Source: Silene conica
Lineage: Eukaryota > Streptophyta > Magnoliopsida > Caryophyllales > Caryophyllaceae
Reading direction: 5' to 3'
Length of the DNA: 64,000 bases
NCBI GenBank assembly: GCA_029255685.2
Contig: CM055311.2
Location: 21,199,703-21,263,702, forward strand
The notes beneath the pieces were generated by a model. The model had not been told where the DNA came from, did no database searches, and saw nothing but the letters and a program-made list of their open reading frames with translations. The position numbers and the translations under genes are program-made. Below, in pieces: positions 21,652 through 33,594 of the stretch (within the stretch, counting starts at the first letter, position 1; each line of letters begins with the position of its first letter).

Positions 21652-23139
21652 TGTAATACCCGTATTTTTCATAGTTCTTTATGATGAGTTGTTTTATATT
21701 TTATCAAGATAAAGTATAATTGAATTTTATTCGATACGTATTTGCTAATTTATTATGAGTCGTTAATTTTAGTTACGAGTCGAAACGGGGTATAGATAAT
21801 ATAAAGCTTCGATATACGTGATGAGCTTGGGCTTATGAACGATGCATGCTAATGTGGGAACCGTATGTAGTAATCAACGTAATTAGATATTTATAAAGAA
21901 ACCCGAGATAACCTACTTATCGACATATAACACCCAGCCAACCCATCGACTTTTACTTAGAAATCAAACCCTAATACCCCATGTACTCCCTGCCTCCATC
22001 AAGCGTAAAAAAAATAAGAAACCCTACTCCTCTCGTCTGCCCAATCTCCTCCTACCTCCTCTACCTCCACAGTCCCACCTAAACACGACCATGACACCGT
22101 AAGTTTGAAGGAGAAAACGCAGCAATAACAGGACAAAACGTGATCCTACCTTGCACTGCTTTGAATTCGTAAGTAATTTATAACACCTTCTTATATCGTT
22201 ATATCTGAGTGCTATGGTGTTATACAGTCCTTGTCATATGAATAACATGGTCGTCATCGTTAAACCACCATAGGACCACCGTAGGTGTCAGTATAATCAC
22301 CATAATATCGACAATAGACACGTTCGTTCATACTCTGTTTTTCTGCGTGATTGCTTTAGCCTCGTTCTCTGTTACGTATTCATTCATATTTGATTTAATT
22401 ATTGTTGTGGGTCTTAGTAGTAATGATGGGGAGTTAGTAGAGTATGTTGGTCGTGATTAGAAGGTTTAGTGGTGGCCAGAACGAAAGGGGAAACAGCCTT
22501 TGGCAGAGAGTCTCGAAAAGTTGCAGGGACACGGGTTTGGGTGTAGGTGTTTTTGGGGTGGTTATTTCAGAGAATTGGGTGTGTCGAAGGTTAGTGGCTA
22601 GTACCAGAGGCTCGTGAGTGTTGTGAGGTGTAGTGGGTGGTAGTTAGTGGTGACGAAACTGGCGTTAGAAGGTGGTTAAGGGGGCGTTGGCAAGAGGGGC
22701 GTGAAACACGGGTTTAGGGTCTGTGGGCAACCAGTATGTTTTGGGCTGGTTTTGAGGGCTGGTTGGGACAGGTCTGTGGTCGTGGTTGGTGCCTGGGGTT
22801 GCGTCATGGTGCAAGGATGTTGGGGGAACCTTGGGTGGTGGTTACCGGTGGTTAGGTTGGTGTTTAACAGTGGGTAAACGGAAGGGTACACGCCTTGCAT
22901 CAAGAGGATATGGCAGTGACCATGGGTGGTTGCAGGGGCTGTCGATGGCTAGTTTGGTCGAGTTAGGGTCTATGGCGGGGTTCAGCAGGTACACCGTAGT
23001 GCAATGGTGGCAGCCACCTTGTGGCGGTGGCGATTCAGGTGGCGCAAGGGGTGTAGAATAGGCTGTTTTAGGGGCTGCCAGGGCCGTTAGTCGAAGGGCT
23101 GTTAACGTGTTCTTTTTTGGTTTGTTTGTGTTGTTTTGA

Positions 23140-23190
<51 letters not shown>

Positions 23191-24234
23191 GTTCTTATTA
23201 TTATTACTATTATTTATCATGGTGATTATTATTGTTATTATTAATGTTTTATTATTTATATGTTTAGTAGATCTTAATAATTTAAAATAGTTATCTATAT
23301 TTAATAGTGTTAATTATGTTAAAGGTGGTAATTGGTTGTGTTACGAGTCGGGAAGTTAATGTTTTAAGAAAGCTACTATTTCGGGAAAGTTTCCATTTTG
23401 GGAAACTTTCCACTTATAGAAGGTTACTATTTACAGTAAGTGTAAGTTGACTTATGGGGGGTTCGGGAAGTTTATTAATTCGTTCCGTAATATATGTTTA
23501 GGTGACGGTTTTCGCGTGGAATACTTCTAGCAGCATTTCAGTTGACCTGGTTCTTCTGCAGTCTGAGGTAGGGGAATATTTATGTCTATGATTGTGATTT
23601 GACATGAGGATATTCATTGTATGAATGATATATTGAATTGTGGATATATTATGATTGATTTGTTTATTATTGATTATCGTGGAGAATGGGGCTTGTGAAA
23701 TGGGTCTTGTGATAAGGGTCTTGTGATAAGGGACTTGTGATATGGCCATGGGAGGTGTGGTGTGGTGTGATGGAAGGTGTGGTGTGACGGAGGGTGTGGT
23801 GTGATGGAGGTGGAGTGGTTGACTGAATGATATGGAGATGGAGGAAGATGCGTTTCTATTGCTGTTTATGTTTTATCTATTTTTCCTACTCAACCTCGTG
23901 GCTGACCCTGTGTATTCGTGTGACACCTACGATGATCCGGAATGGGGAGTAGATTCTACAGGAAAGAGACAGATGAGCTAGGAGCTGGGACGGGAATGTG
24001 AGATGCGAACTTGGGACCGACTTAGAATTATATCGCACATAGAGAAGTCAACAGTTGTATTTTTATTCAGTTGCGTAGTTTTGTATTTCCAAAGTTTAAA
24101 TTTTATCAAATTCATATAAAGTACTTTGGTGGTTTTAAATTGTTATTCACTACCTCGGTCAGTCCGAGATGGTAACTGTCCTATTTATTTGAGAATGTCT
24201 GGCTAAAGGCTCTTAAATAAATGGGGGTGTTACA
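21652..24234 (+). repeat. 5' LTR of element A
   Basis: 2583 bp, TGTAATACCCG...GGGTGTTACA. The GT-rich middle (22400-23060) gives short open frames on both strands that are identical in the two LTRs and have no recognisable domain; they are not called as genes. Microsatellite (ATT)17 at 23140-23190. Confidence 0.95.
23140..23190. repeat. (ATT)17 microsatellite, 5' LTR of A
   Basis: 51 bp of pure ATT, followed by an interrupted ATT/GTT tract. The partner LTR has 30 repeats. Confidence 0.95.
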
Positions 24235-24237
24235 AAG

Positions 24238-24250
24238 TGGTATCAGAGCG
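24238..24250 (+). other. Primer binding site of element A
   Basis: TGGTATCAGAGCG, complementary to initiator tRNA-Met, after the three-base spacer AAG. Confidence 0.93.
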
Positions 24251-27200
24251 AACGATCCTCAGGCCTAAACCAAATGAATAATAATGAACGTAGAAAGAGT
24301 CTAATAAAATGAACCCCAGGTTAGTAATTGTCAGGAGCCCCCATGATAGGGATGAGTTAGGGGCCCCCTCAAACCAAGCCACTGGCCCTTTCAGTCTAAC
24401 CTGGTAAACCTTGAGTGATGTAGAGTGTGGGTAGTAACAAAATAAAAGATCAGACCCTACCTATATAGTACTAACGATTTTGCAGGAGCGGAATGAGGAA
24501 AGTAATGATGTGATACATGGTTAATGATGTGGAATGAAAGAATATTGTTGACATTGGCATAATGAATGATTTGGATACCTGAGTGACATTTAGTGTAGGG
24601 ATGGCATGAGTTGTGAATTATGAACTATATGATGATATGTATGCGGCTTTATGATCCCTGAACCATTAGGTAGAGATATAATATAATGTTATGCGTAATG
24701 AGTTGATGATAGACGCACCATAAGTTATAGCTACCTAGGAAGTTAGATGTAGGAGAGATATGACCGTGACTGACGGAAATGGTTAGTAGAGCCAACTAGG
24801 CTATGTTGTTACAGGATGCGGAAATCAAGTTAAGTCTTATGGGTAAAGCTAGTAGACCGAAATGGGTGTCATGTCCATTGATAAGTTTTGTTGCTATCCT
24901 AAGTGTGTATATACTCCTTGTTGAATGCCTTATTCTTTGCAAGAGTTTACTGTTTGGCTTACTAGGCAAAAGTGATCGAACTTTGAGATTTATGATTTTA
25001 TTATTTTACTAGTTGCTTTAGCAATCCATGTCTAGTGATATGCGAAATGTGTTGCCCTAAGCTATAAATGTTATATAGTTATGTGTTGAGAATTACATGC
25101 CAATTTTTTTTTTACGTCTAATTATATACATATAATTCAGTTATAATGATGGTAATCAACAAGGGACACCTTGGTGATTCCTAGTTTATATTTGCGTAGT
25201 TTAATAATAAGTTGTGGTCGTTAAGATGGTAGAAACCGGTTCATAAATTTACACATATATAACTACTGAACTATATATTGGTTGATCCTACTTTCAGTTT
25301 TACAATCATTGCCGCTTTCTACATGGCAATAACAGTTTGAGATGATGAATAAATTTTAATATGTTGCACTGTGATTTTTTTTTATGCTTCGAATGATATG
25401 TCAACAGGTTTGGAGGAAGAATGGTTGGTGTAAATGTGAAGTAATTTTTTTGTTTGTTACCAACATAGTCATAATATTTGTCCAGAATGTTACCTCGTTT
25501 GTCCGAGCCACCATTTAAAAGGTGTTCACCATATGAATATGAAACTTTCATTTATGATAACCTTCCAATTTAGTTTTCCGATCCTTTTGGTTTCAAGTTA
25601 ATATGAATTATATTTTGAGAGAAATAAATATTTAGTTGACAATGGTCAGATTGTTACTGGACGGTTCTGTTTTGACCCATGTTTTAGCAAAGGAAACCCT
25701 TTAAAAACATACTTATTAATTATGCATAATTCCAACTCCACTGTTTAGAATATTCATTCACGTTTTCAAAATGATAAGCCATGTAAAATCTTATCGGGTC
25801 GCTATTTAATTGTGAGTTTTGCAAGTTGCCTAAATTTTGTTGGAATGCTCTAAAGTTATTGCTCAGACCGTCGTGTTGTACAAAAAAAAATTGTAAGTTG
25901 TTGCATAACGTTTAATTGGTGGAATCGTGAGATATGTAAGCTTCGTATAGAAGTTTAATCAAATGTAAATTATGTGATGTAACCACGTGATATCTTGATA
26001 TGGCTTTAGTAACATGAATAGTAAGCATAGGGTATGAGTATGAACCCCACTTATGATAACGTACCCTTGTTTATTCGTCAAGTTTAATGTAGAATCATTT
26101 CAACTATATGTCTAATCTTACCACCTCAAATAATTATGTGTTGCTCGTCTGTGATGTCAAAAGCATGTTTATCTAAGAAGAGTGAAATGTGAATCTTGTT
26201 GATGTTCTTTCGTCTATTGATAGTTATCTCTGTCTAGTTCCCTGTGAATATAATCTAATAATTTTTTTTCAAGTGTATTGTTATACTATACAGTGAATTA
26301 TTGCATATTGGTATATTTAGAATTCGATCATGATGTGTTGAATTATTAATTGTTTGACATGTGATTTATGGAAGTACTAGTCTGGTGAATTCGTTTACTT
26401 TTATCTTTAAAAAAAAAAAAACATTTATATAAATCATGAACTACATGAGCGATGTTTTAGTAAGGAAGGGTCATAATGTGTCCGAGTAGTCTTGTTCGAT
26501 CCATAACTTGTAAAATTGTCTTTGTTTCGTGTTTATAATTTGTCACCAACTACCTTTGTAATGCTTCAGATATTTCAAAATATTTCGTTTCAACGTGATA
26601 AACCAGGATAAAGCTTGATGTTTGATAACTATGGTGATTGTTGCAATCTGATGATTCTGTAGCTATGTGTCGATGAAATCCTGTTTGAGTGTTTAATTGC
26701 TGCGCAGTGTATAAAACCCTTATTGTGCAAGTCGGATATAGAAATAGTTTCATGATAAATGATGTAATGTGAGTGAACGGAAAATGTACCTAAGTGATTT
26801 TGTTAACTTATGGATATCTGGGAGTGTTAAACGGTCTCGTGAGTCTATGATATGTGTATATCTTGTACAATATGCCAATGTTCCATGTTTAGTTACCTTA
26901 ATTAATTTTGCGCTATGTCTTTTCTTAAATATGGTTTCGCTTCTATAATATGATTATGAGCATGAAACATTTTAGATTGTCAAGTATGAACTATGAGCTT
27001 CTTGATTATTTACATTGATGAAATATATTAAATCTGTGATAAATCTCGAAGGTATGTAAGTGTTAGTTACCCCGATTCTGTTATACTGGGTAACACAAGT
27101 CTACAGATCCTATTATCATACAATCGTGCGGGGTTGCTTGATTATAGGCTATTTATTCGAATTCATGGACTTCGATGCTCAAAGTATTTAATTCTGATGG

Positions 27201-28120
27201 TTATTTGTAATAATTGTGATTACTAATTTTATTGATATTCTTAATATCTTATTTCTTTGCAACGTCTATATTGTTAATGAGATGGGGTAAGAGTGTCATA
27301 TGCCATTTTATTTCTATGGAGTTTAGTTCTTACTGGACTCTTGAGGTCTTTTCCCGGGATTGGAAATTGCGAAATGAACATTGATTGGGGTTTTGGTTAT
27401 TTGAGCATTGTGTTTTAATTGTTGTATCCTTTGACCTCGACACATGGGTGAGTAGCTTAGAGTTATTCTCTAAGTGTTGAGAAGCTCCAATAATGGAACA
27501 TTTGACAGTATAAGATTGAAATTGAGATGACAATTGGTTACTGGTTTTAAGTTGTGAGTTGTTAGGCCGTTGCGCCATATCGTGTTTTCGGTCCAGTGTG
27601 ACCTTGGCTGTTGAGATACATTCTGAGTTTGAAATTGATATTGAGATGGAAGTATGGAATTGCGGTTTATCCCGCCAGTTCACTCACCCCTTTGTCTTTG
27701 GTCTTAGATTCGACGATGAGTGCGATACTTGGTTACTTTGAGTGAGATAGTACGAGATAAAGTAATGAGTACGACGGAGTTATGAGCTGGGAATTGTATA
27801 ATGAGGTTACGGGGACGTAACCGTGTTTTAAGGAGGATAGGATTGTAAAATCTTTTGATTTATGATATGTCTAGTTGTTTTACATGGCTAAGTGTTATGT
27901 CGTGATTGTTTGTATACATTTGATACTCCTGATTGTTTCTGTTGTGCACTTTATTTTGTTTCATGAGGTATCTTATAATTTAGTTATACGTCAAACTTTG
28001 GGGACAAAGTTTTCTTAACGAGGGTAGAATGTAACATTTCGTTTTTTTGGGTACTCGTATCAGTGCTACTTGTGTTTGTTTCATGCTTGTTATGTGTTTC
28101 CTTATCGTTACGGGATGGCG
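24251..28120 (+). other. Non-coding internal region of element A
   Basis: The first 200 bp match the leader of element E. The rest is AT-rich with no frame longer than about 120 codons and no gag or pol motif in any frame. Two PPT-like blocks (27809-27850 and 27997-28039) each end in GTAAAATC or TGTAACATT, resembling old PPT-LTR junctions ahead of the real one at 28141. Confidence 0.8.
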
Positions 28121-28140
28121 AACTTCGGGACGAAGTTCAT

Positions 28141-28156
28141 TTTAAGGAGGGAAGAC
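28141..28156 (+). other. Polypurine tract of element A
   Basis: TTTAAGGAGGGAAGAC directly before the 3' LTR. The upstream GGGACGAAGTTCATT is shared with element E. Confidence 0.85.
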
Positions 28157-29648
28157 TTTAATACCCGTATTTTTCATAGTTCTTTATGATGAATTGTTTT
28201 ATATTTATCAAGATAAAGTATAATTGAATTTTATTCGATACGTATTTGCTAATTTATTATGAGTCGTTAATTTTAGTTACGAGTCGAAACGGGGTATAGA
28301 TAATATAAAGCTTCGATATACGTGATGAGCTTGGGCCTATGAACGATGCATGCTAATGTGGGAACCGTATGTAGTAATCAACGTAATTAGGTATTTATAA
28401 AGAAACCCGAGTTAACCTACTTATCGACATACAACACCCAGCCAACCCATCGACTTTTACTTAGAAATCAAACCCTAATACCCCATGTACTCCCTGCCTC
28501 CATCAAACGTAAAAAAAATAAGAAACCCTACTCCTCTCGTCTGCCCAATCTCCTCCTACCTCCTCTACCTCCGATCCACAGTCCCACCTAAACACGACCA
28601 TGACACCGTAAGTTTGAAGGAGAAAACGCATCAATAACAGGACAAAACGTGATCCTACCTTGCACTGCTTTGAATTCGTAAGTAATTTATAACACCTTCT
28701 TATATCGTTATATCTGAGTGCTATGGTGTTATACAGTCCTTGTCATATGAATAACATGGTCGTCATCGTTAAACCACCATAGGACCACCGTAGGTGTCAG
28801 TATAATCACCATAATATCGACAATAGACACGTTCGTTCATACTCTGTTTTTCTGCGTGATTGCTTTAGCCTCGTTCTCTGTTACGTATTCATTCATATTT
28901 GATTTAATTATTGTTGTGGGTCTTAGTAGTAATGATGGGGAGTTAGTAGAGTATGTTGGTCGTGATTAGAAGGTTTAGTGGTGGCCAGAACGAAAGGGGA
29001 AACAGCCTTTGGCAGAGAGTCTCGAAAAGTTGCAGGGACACGGGTTTGGGTGTAGGTGTTTTTGGGGTGGTTATTTCAGAGAATTGGGTGTGTCGAAGGT
29101 TAGTGGCTAGTACCAGAGGCTCGTGAGTGTTGTGAGGTGTAGTGGGTGGTAGTTAGTGGTGACGAAACTGGCGTTAGAAGGTGGTTAAGGGGGCGTTGGC
29201 AAGAGGGGCGTGAAACACGGGTTTAGGGTCTGTGGGCAACCAGTATGTTTTGGGCTGGTTTTGAGGGCTGGTTGGGACAGGTCTGTGGTCGTGGTTGGTG
29301 CCTGGGGTTGCGTCATGGTGCAAGGATGTTGGGGGAACCTTGGGTGGTGGTTACCGGTGGTTAGGTTGGTGTTTAACAGTGGGTAAACGGAAGGGTACAC
29401 GCCTTGCATCAAGAGGATATGGCAGTGACCATGGGTGGTTGCAGGGGCTGTCGATGGCTAGTTTGGTCGAGTTAGGGTCTATGGCGGGGGTCAGCAGGTA
29501 CATCGTAGTGCAATGGTGGCAGCCACCTTGTGGCGGTGGCGATTCAGGTGGCGCAAGGGGTGTAGAATAGGCTGTTTTAGGGGCTGCCAGGGCCGTTAGT
29601 CGAAGGGCTGTTAACGTGTTCTTTTTTGGTTTGTTTGTGTTGTTTTGA

Positions 29649-29738
<90 letters not shown>

Positions 29739-30781
29739 GTTCTTATTATTATTACTATTATTTATCATGATGATTATTATTGTTATTATTAATGTTTTAT
29801 TATTTATATGTTTAGTAGATCTTAATAATTAATAATAGTTATCTATATTTAATAGTGTTAATTATGTTAAAGGTGGTAATTGGTTGTGTTACGAGTCGGG
29901 AAGTTAATGTTTTAAGAAAGCTACTATTTCGGGAAAGTTTCCATTTTGGGAAACTTTCCACTTATAGAAGGTTACTATTTACAGTAAGTGTAAGTTGATT
30001 TTTGGGGGGTTCGGGAAGTTTATTAATTCGTTCCGTAATATATGTTTAGGTGACGGTTTTCGCGTGGAATACTTCTAGCAGCATTTCAGTTGACCTGGTC
30101 CTTCTGCAGTCTGAGGTAGGGGAATATTTATGTCTATGATTGTGATTTGACATGAGGATATTCATTGTATGAATGATATATTGAATTGTGGATATATTAT
30201 GATTGATTGTTTATTATTGATTATCGTTGAGAACGGGGCTTGTGAAATGGGTCTTGTGATAAGGGTCTTGTGATAAGGGACTTGTGATATGGCCATGGGA
30301 GGTGTGGTGTGGTGTGATGGAAGGTGTGGTGTGACGGAGGGTGTGGTGTGATGGAGGTGGAGTGGTTGACTGAATGATATGGAGATGGAGGAAGATGCAT
30401 TTCTATTGCTGTTTATGTTTTATCTATTTTTCCTACTCAACCTCGTGGTTGACCCTGTGTATTCGTGTGACACCTACGATGATCCGGAATGGAGAGTAGA
30501 TTCTACAGGAAAGAGACAGATGAGCTAGGAGCTGGGACGGGAATGTGAGATGCGAACTTGGGACCGACTTAGAATTATATCGCACGTAGAGAAGTCAACA
30601 GTTGTATTTTTATTCAGTTGCGTAGTTTTGTATTTCCATAGTTTAAATTTTATCAAATTCATATAAAGAACTTTGGTGGTTTTAATTTGTTATTCACTAC
30701 CTCGGTCAGTCCGAGATGGTAACGGTCCTATTTTTTTGAGAATGTCTGGCTAAAGGCTCTTAAATATATGGGGGTGTTACA
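28157..30781 (+). repeat. 3' LTR of element A
   Basis: 2625 bp. Its terminal TG is mutated to TT (TTTAATACCCG). It ends GGGTGTTACA. Microsatellite (ATT)30 at 29649-29738. Confidence 0.94.
29649..29738. repeat. (ATT)30 microsatellite, 3' LTR of A
   Basis: 90 bp of pure ATT, 39 bp longer than in the sister LTR. The poly-Asn and poly-Leu frames through it are artefacts. Confidence 0.95.
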
Positions 30782-31391
30782 AAAACCCCTCGTCGCAGCG
30801 GAAAAATAAAACATACAAACATGCCAAAATTTACGCGAAATTTAAACTTTAACATGCATGATAAACGAGGCGAATTAAAATTAAACTGTACGAACTGATA
30901 TAAACCAAAACATAGATAAATATATGTCTAAGTACGAAAAATATAAATACAAAACAGCCTGGGATGGCACATCCCTACGGGCACTCAAGTATGAAATCCA
31001 AAACTAGGTCTAGCTTACGATAGAAATGGTAAGTCAATGATGAAAGGATCATCGCTCGCTAGCCTCCTATATCCCACCATCAACCTGTCGTCTACCAACA
31101 TACATGAAAACATGTACGCCACTAAAACATCCAACATACTCCAACATTTATAACATGTGAAGCATATATATATATCAATATCTCAACTTTCATATCATCA
31201 TGCAATACTATGCAAAGGCTCTCAACTAACTTCGGAAACTATTTGAAAGGAGAGCCGGTTTCCCTTCTGGTTGCCCGACCGGGGGTCTTTCAATCCAAAC
31301 CGTTTACGAAATCAGACTAAGAGTCGTCCAATACCTTGGACGAACAGTTCTACGATATACAACACTCTATATAAACACAATCAATCAACAA

Positions 31392-31893
31392 CATCTGACA
31401 CTGTACCCCTAATCAGGCAAGCAGATGCAATCAACAATGTCTAGAACCTACCCCTACTGAGGCAAGAACTAGACACAATCAGCAGTGCCCACGTCACACC
31501 CCTGCTCAGGTAAACTTGGTACACAAATCAGCAAGCATACACTCGTGAACCCCTGCTCAGGCACGAGTGGATACCAATCAGCTAATAATGGTTCATTGAC
31601 CCTGCTCAGTCGTGACCATTACCCTTCGTAATGAAATTGGGATCCCAACTCAGACCCAACCCACCACGGTCATACAAACTCACGGTAGAATAGCGGTCCC
31701 TGCTCAGACATATTCCTACCGCAACAACCATACAGGTGACGGTTCAGCGGTCCCTGCTCAAACATGCCCGTCACGCCACAAACACTCACATGTCAAGCTA
31801 GAGGATCCCTGCTCAGATCATAACTTGACATGCATACAAACATCAGCACATATCGTACTCTAGCGGTCCCTGCTCAGACATATTCCGATATGT
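31392..31893 (-). repeat. Variable-stem, constant-loop hairpin array in 3' LTR of B
   Basis: About ten stem-loops about 50 bp apart; central units share the loop GCGGTCCCTGCTCAGACAT. Paired arms: CATCTG 31392 with CAGATG 31422; TGTCTAG 31438 with CTAGACA 31469; CACTCGTG 31540 with CACGAGTG 31562; TAATGGT 31586 with ACCATTA 31615; TTGGG 31637 with CCCAA 31655; CGGTAG 31683 with CTACCG 31716; GTGACGG 31736 with CCGTCAC 31768; CATGTCAAG 31789 with CTTGACATG 31824; ACATATCG 31848 with CGATATGT 31886. All listed arms are perfect complements. Confidence 0.93.
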
Positions 31894-32149
31894 ACTACAA
31901 CCAAATCCTTAGTCATAACTTTACTGACCTTTAAACAACAATTAATTGACCCAGGAACTAAGTTAAGGGAGAGCCGGTTTCCCTTTCGGTTACCCGACCG
32001 GGGGGGTCTCTATCCTCACTCCATTCCCAAACTAAATATAGTGTCGCCCGTACTACGGGGACCACAAACACACGTATAAAGCATACGGAACAAGTCTCAA
32101 GCAAATCGGACAAGCCGATCAAAAGTTAAAGCGGTTTTAATGAGAACAG

Positions 32150-32545
32150 GGCTCTCAGCCGGTGCCAAACCGTCTGTCGGTCTGCCGGCTGGGAGTCCCT
32201 TCCTAATGCAGCTTAAACACGGAAAATCAAGGAGATAAGATCCTCAGCCGGTGGACCGGCTGTCGGCCACCCGGTTGGGAATCCCATTCCCCTTACTTCT
32301 ACACTTTTTACAAAAAATGAGAATGGATCCTTAGCCGGCCGACCAGCCGCCGGCCAACCGGCTAGGAATCCACTCCTAGCTTTCTTTTCTCAAAAACGAA
32401 CAACCAAGAGGGTCTCTGAGCCGGTCGACCAGCGGCCGACCACCCGGCTCAGAGCCCTTTCACAATTGTCCTAAAATCCGCAAAAACACCAAAGACTGCC
32501 TCTGAGCCGGCCGACCGACTGCCGGTCTGCCTGCCGGCTCAGAGT
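32150..32545 (-). repeat. GC-rich palindrome array in 3' LTR of B
   Basis: Five units (about 32150, 32250, 32329, 32412, 32499), each 45-50 bp. Outer arms vary but pair, for example CTCTGAGCCGG with CCGGCTCAGAG in the fourth and GGATCCTTAGCCGG with CCGGCTAGGAATCC in the third. Confidence 0.88.
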
Positions 32546-33594
32546 CCCTGTATGCTATTTTCGCCATTTTGACTATTGTTCTAAACTTCAACAAATCGAT
32601 ATAATTCTTAAAAATCGCAACAACACAAGTTTGCCCAGCATATTAAACATATATGTGAACCAAAATCAAGCATAAATTCCAACAATAAACCCATATGAAG
32701 ATCAAACTTTGTATTCGTCTTAACTTTGCAAAAACTGAAAATGAGCATAAAAACATATGAATCATCATCAAACTTTTATTAAATCATGTGAAGAACATGT
32801 AAAACGAATTCCTAACATATTACTAAACTCATATGCCAACAACAACTCAAAAATCAGAAACCACAAGCAAGAACAACATAAATTGTGCTACTTAACAAAA
32901 AGGCCGAGTTACTCATCAAAGTCACCTTTACTTAGCGAAACCTTCGAGATCTTGTTCAATAATCACCAAGTCCTCTTCCGGGCTAACACAAACACCGCCT
33001 AAAACAACAAAACATCAAAACTATTCACGAATTTCGAAACTACAAGAGCAGGCCGAAATTTTGACGGGAAAATTATGAGATAAAACTTGCCTAGAAAGAA
33101 GGAGGGCGAGAAGAGGAATCCGTAGCCACGAAAATCGTCTCAATCGGAAAAGAAACGAAGATTCTATGAGCATTTTAAGATTGAAGGAGATATTCACAAG
33201 AATGTGTTTGTTGTTATGTTTTCAATCTGAAAAATGAAATGAAGGAGGGAGGTAGAGGATAAAGGAGTTAGGGTTTTGTGAGGAAAAAGAGGGGAAATGG
33301 GTCCATTAACAAGTTAGACCCATAAGACATGTTTTAAGACAGTTTAAGCTAAGAACACTGACTTAAGGTCACTATAAACTTAAGACGATATAAATATTTT
33401 CTGGACTATGATATTAAATTGCTAAGACGTAAATTATGCAATTAAATGAAATCTTATTTAAATCCTTTAAAATATTTTCACATAAATTAATCAGTTATTT
33501 AAATGAAATTCCAAAATTACGAAATATAAATTATTTCTCGAACTTGAACTTAAAATCTTTAAAGTTCCAAGTCCCGAAATATTGGGATGTTACA

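Larger units (their letters stand above)
21652..30781 (+). mobile_element. Element A: non-autonomous Ty3 (LARD-like)
   Basis: 9130 bp, plus strand, flanked by AAAAC (21647-21651 and 30782-30786). LTRs of 2583 and 2625 bp enclose a 3.9-kb internal region with PBS, leader and PPT but no coding frame. Leader and PPT match element E, so E-like elements are the likely protein donors. It inserted into the eighth base of the LTR of B. The two LTRs are very similar, with scattered substitutions and a large difference in one ATT microsatellite. Confidence 0.95.
30787..33594 (-). repeat. 3' LTR of element B, main piece
   Basis: Continues from the 8-bp stub at 21644-21651 and ends GGGATGTTACA. Compared with its sister it lacks a stretch of about 60 bp after CATGTACGCCAC (31120) but keeps an extra GC palindrome unit (about 32205-32290). 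Contains bracket motifs at about 31249-31291 and 31968-32013. Confidence 0.93.

Noticed and set aside
22676..23061. Reading frames of 75 and 91 codons repeated at 29185-29570
   Set aside because: Identical because they lie in the two LTRs of element A; GT-rich LTR DNA with frames on both strands and no domain.
24251..28120. Hidden gag or pol in the internal region of A
   Set aside because: No zinc knuckle, DSG, FIDD/YVDD, DDE or chromodomain motif was found in the translated frames available.
29577..29832. Reading frames for poly-Asn and poly-Leu proteins
   Set aside because: Translation of an (ATT)n microsatellite inside an LTR.
31612..31863. 83-codon frame repeated identically at 38072-38323
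   Set aside because: Translation of the stem-loop array in the two LTRs of B.
31392..31893. CRISPR-like regularly spaced repeats with unique spacers
   Set aside because: The variable parts are arms of hairpins that pair with each other, the repeats are loops, and the context is a plant LTR retrotransposon. No cas genes.
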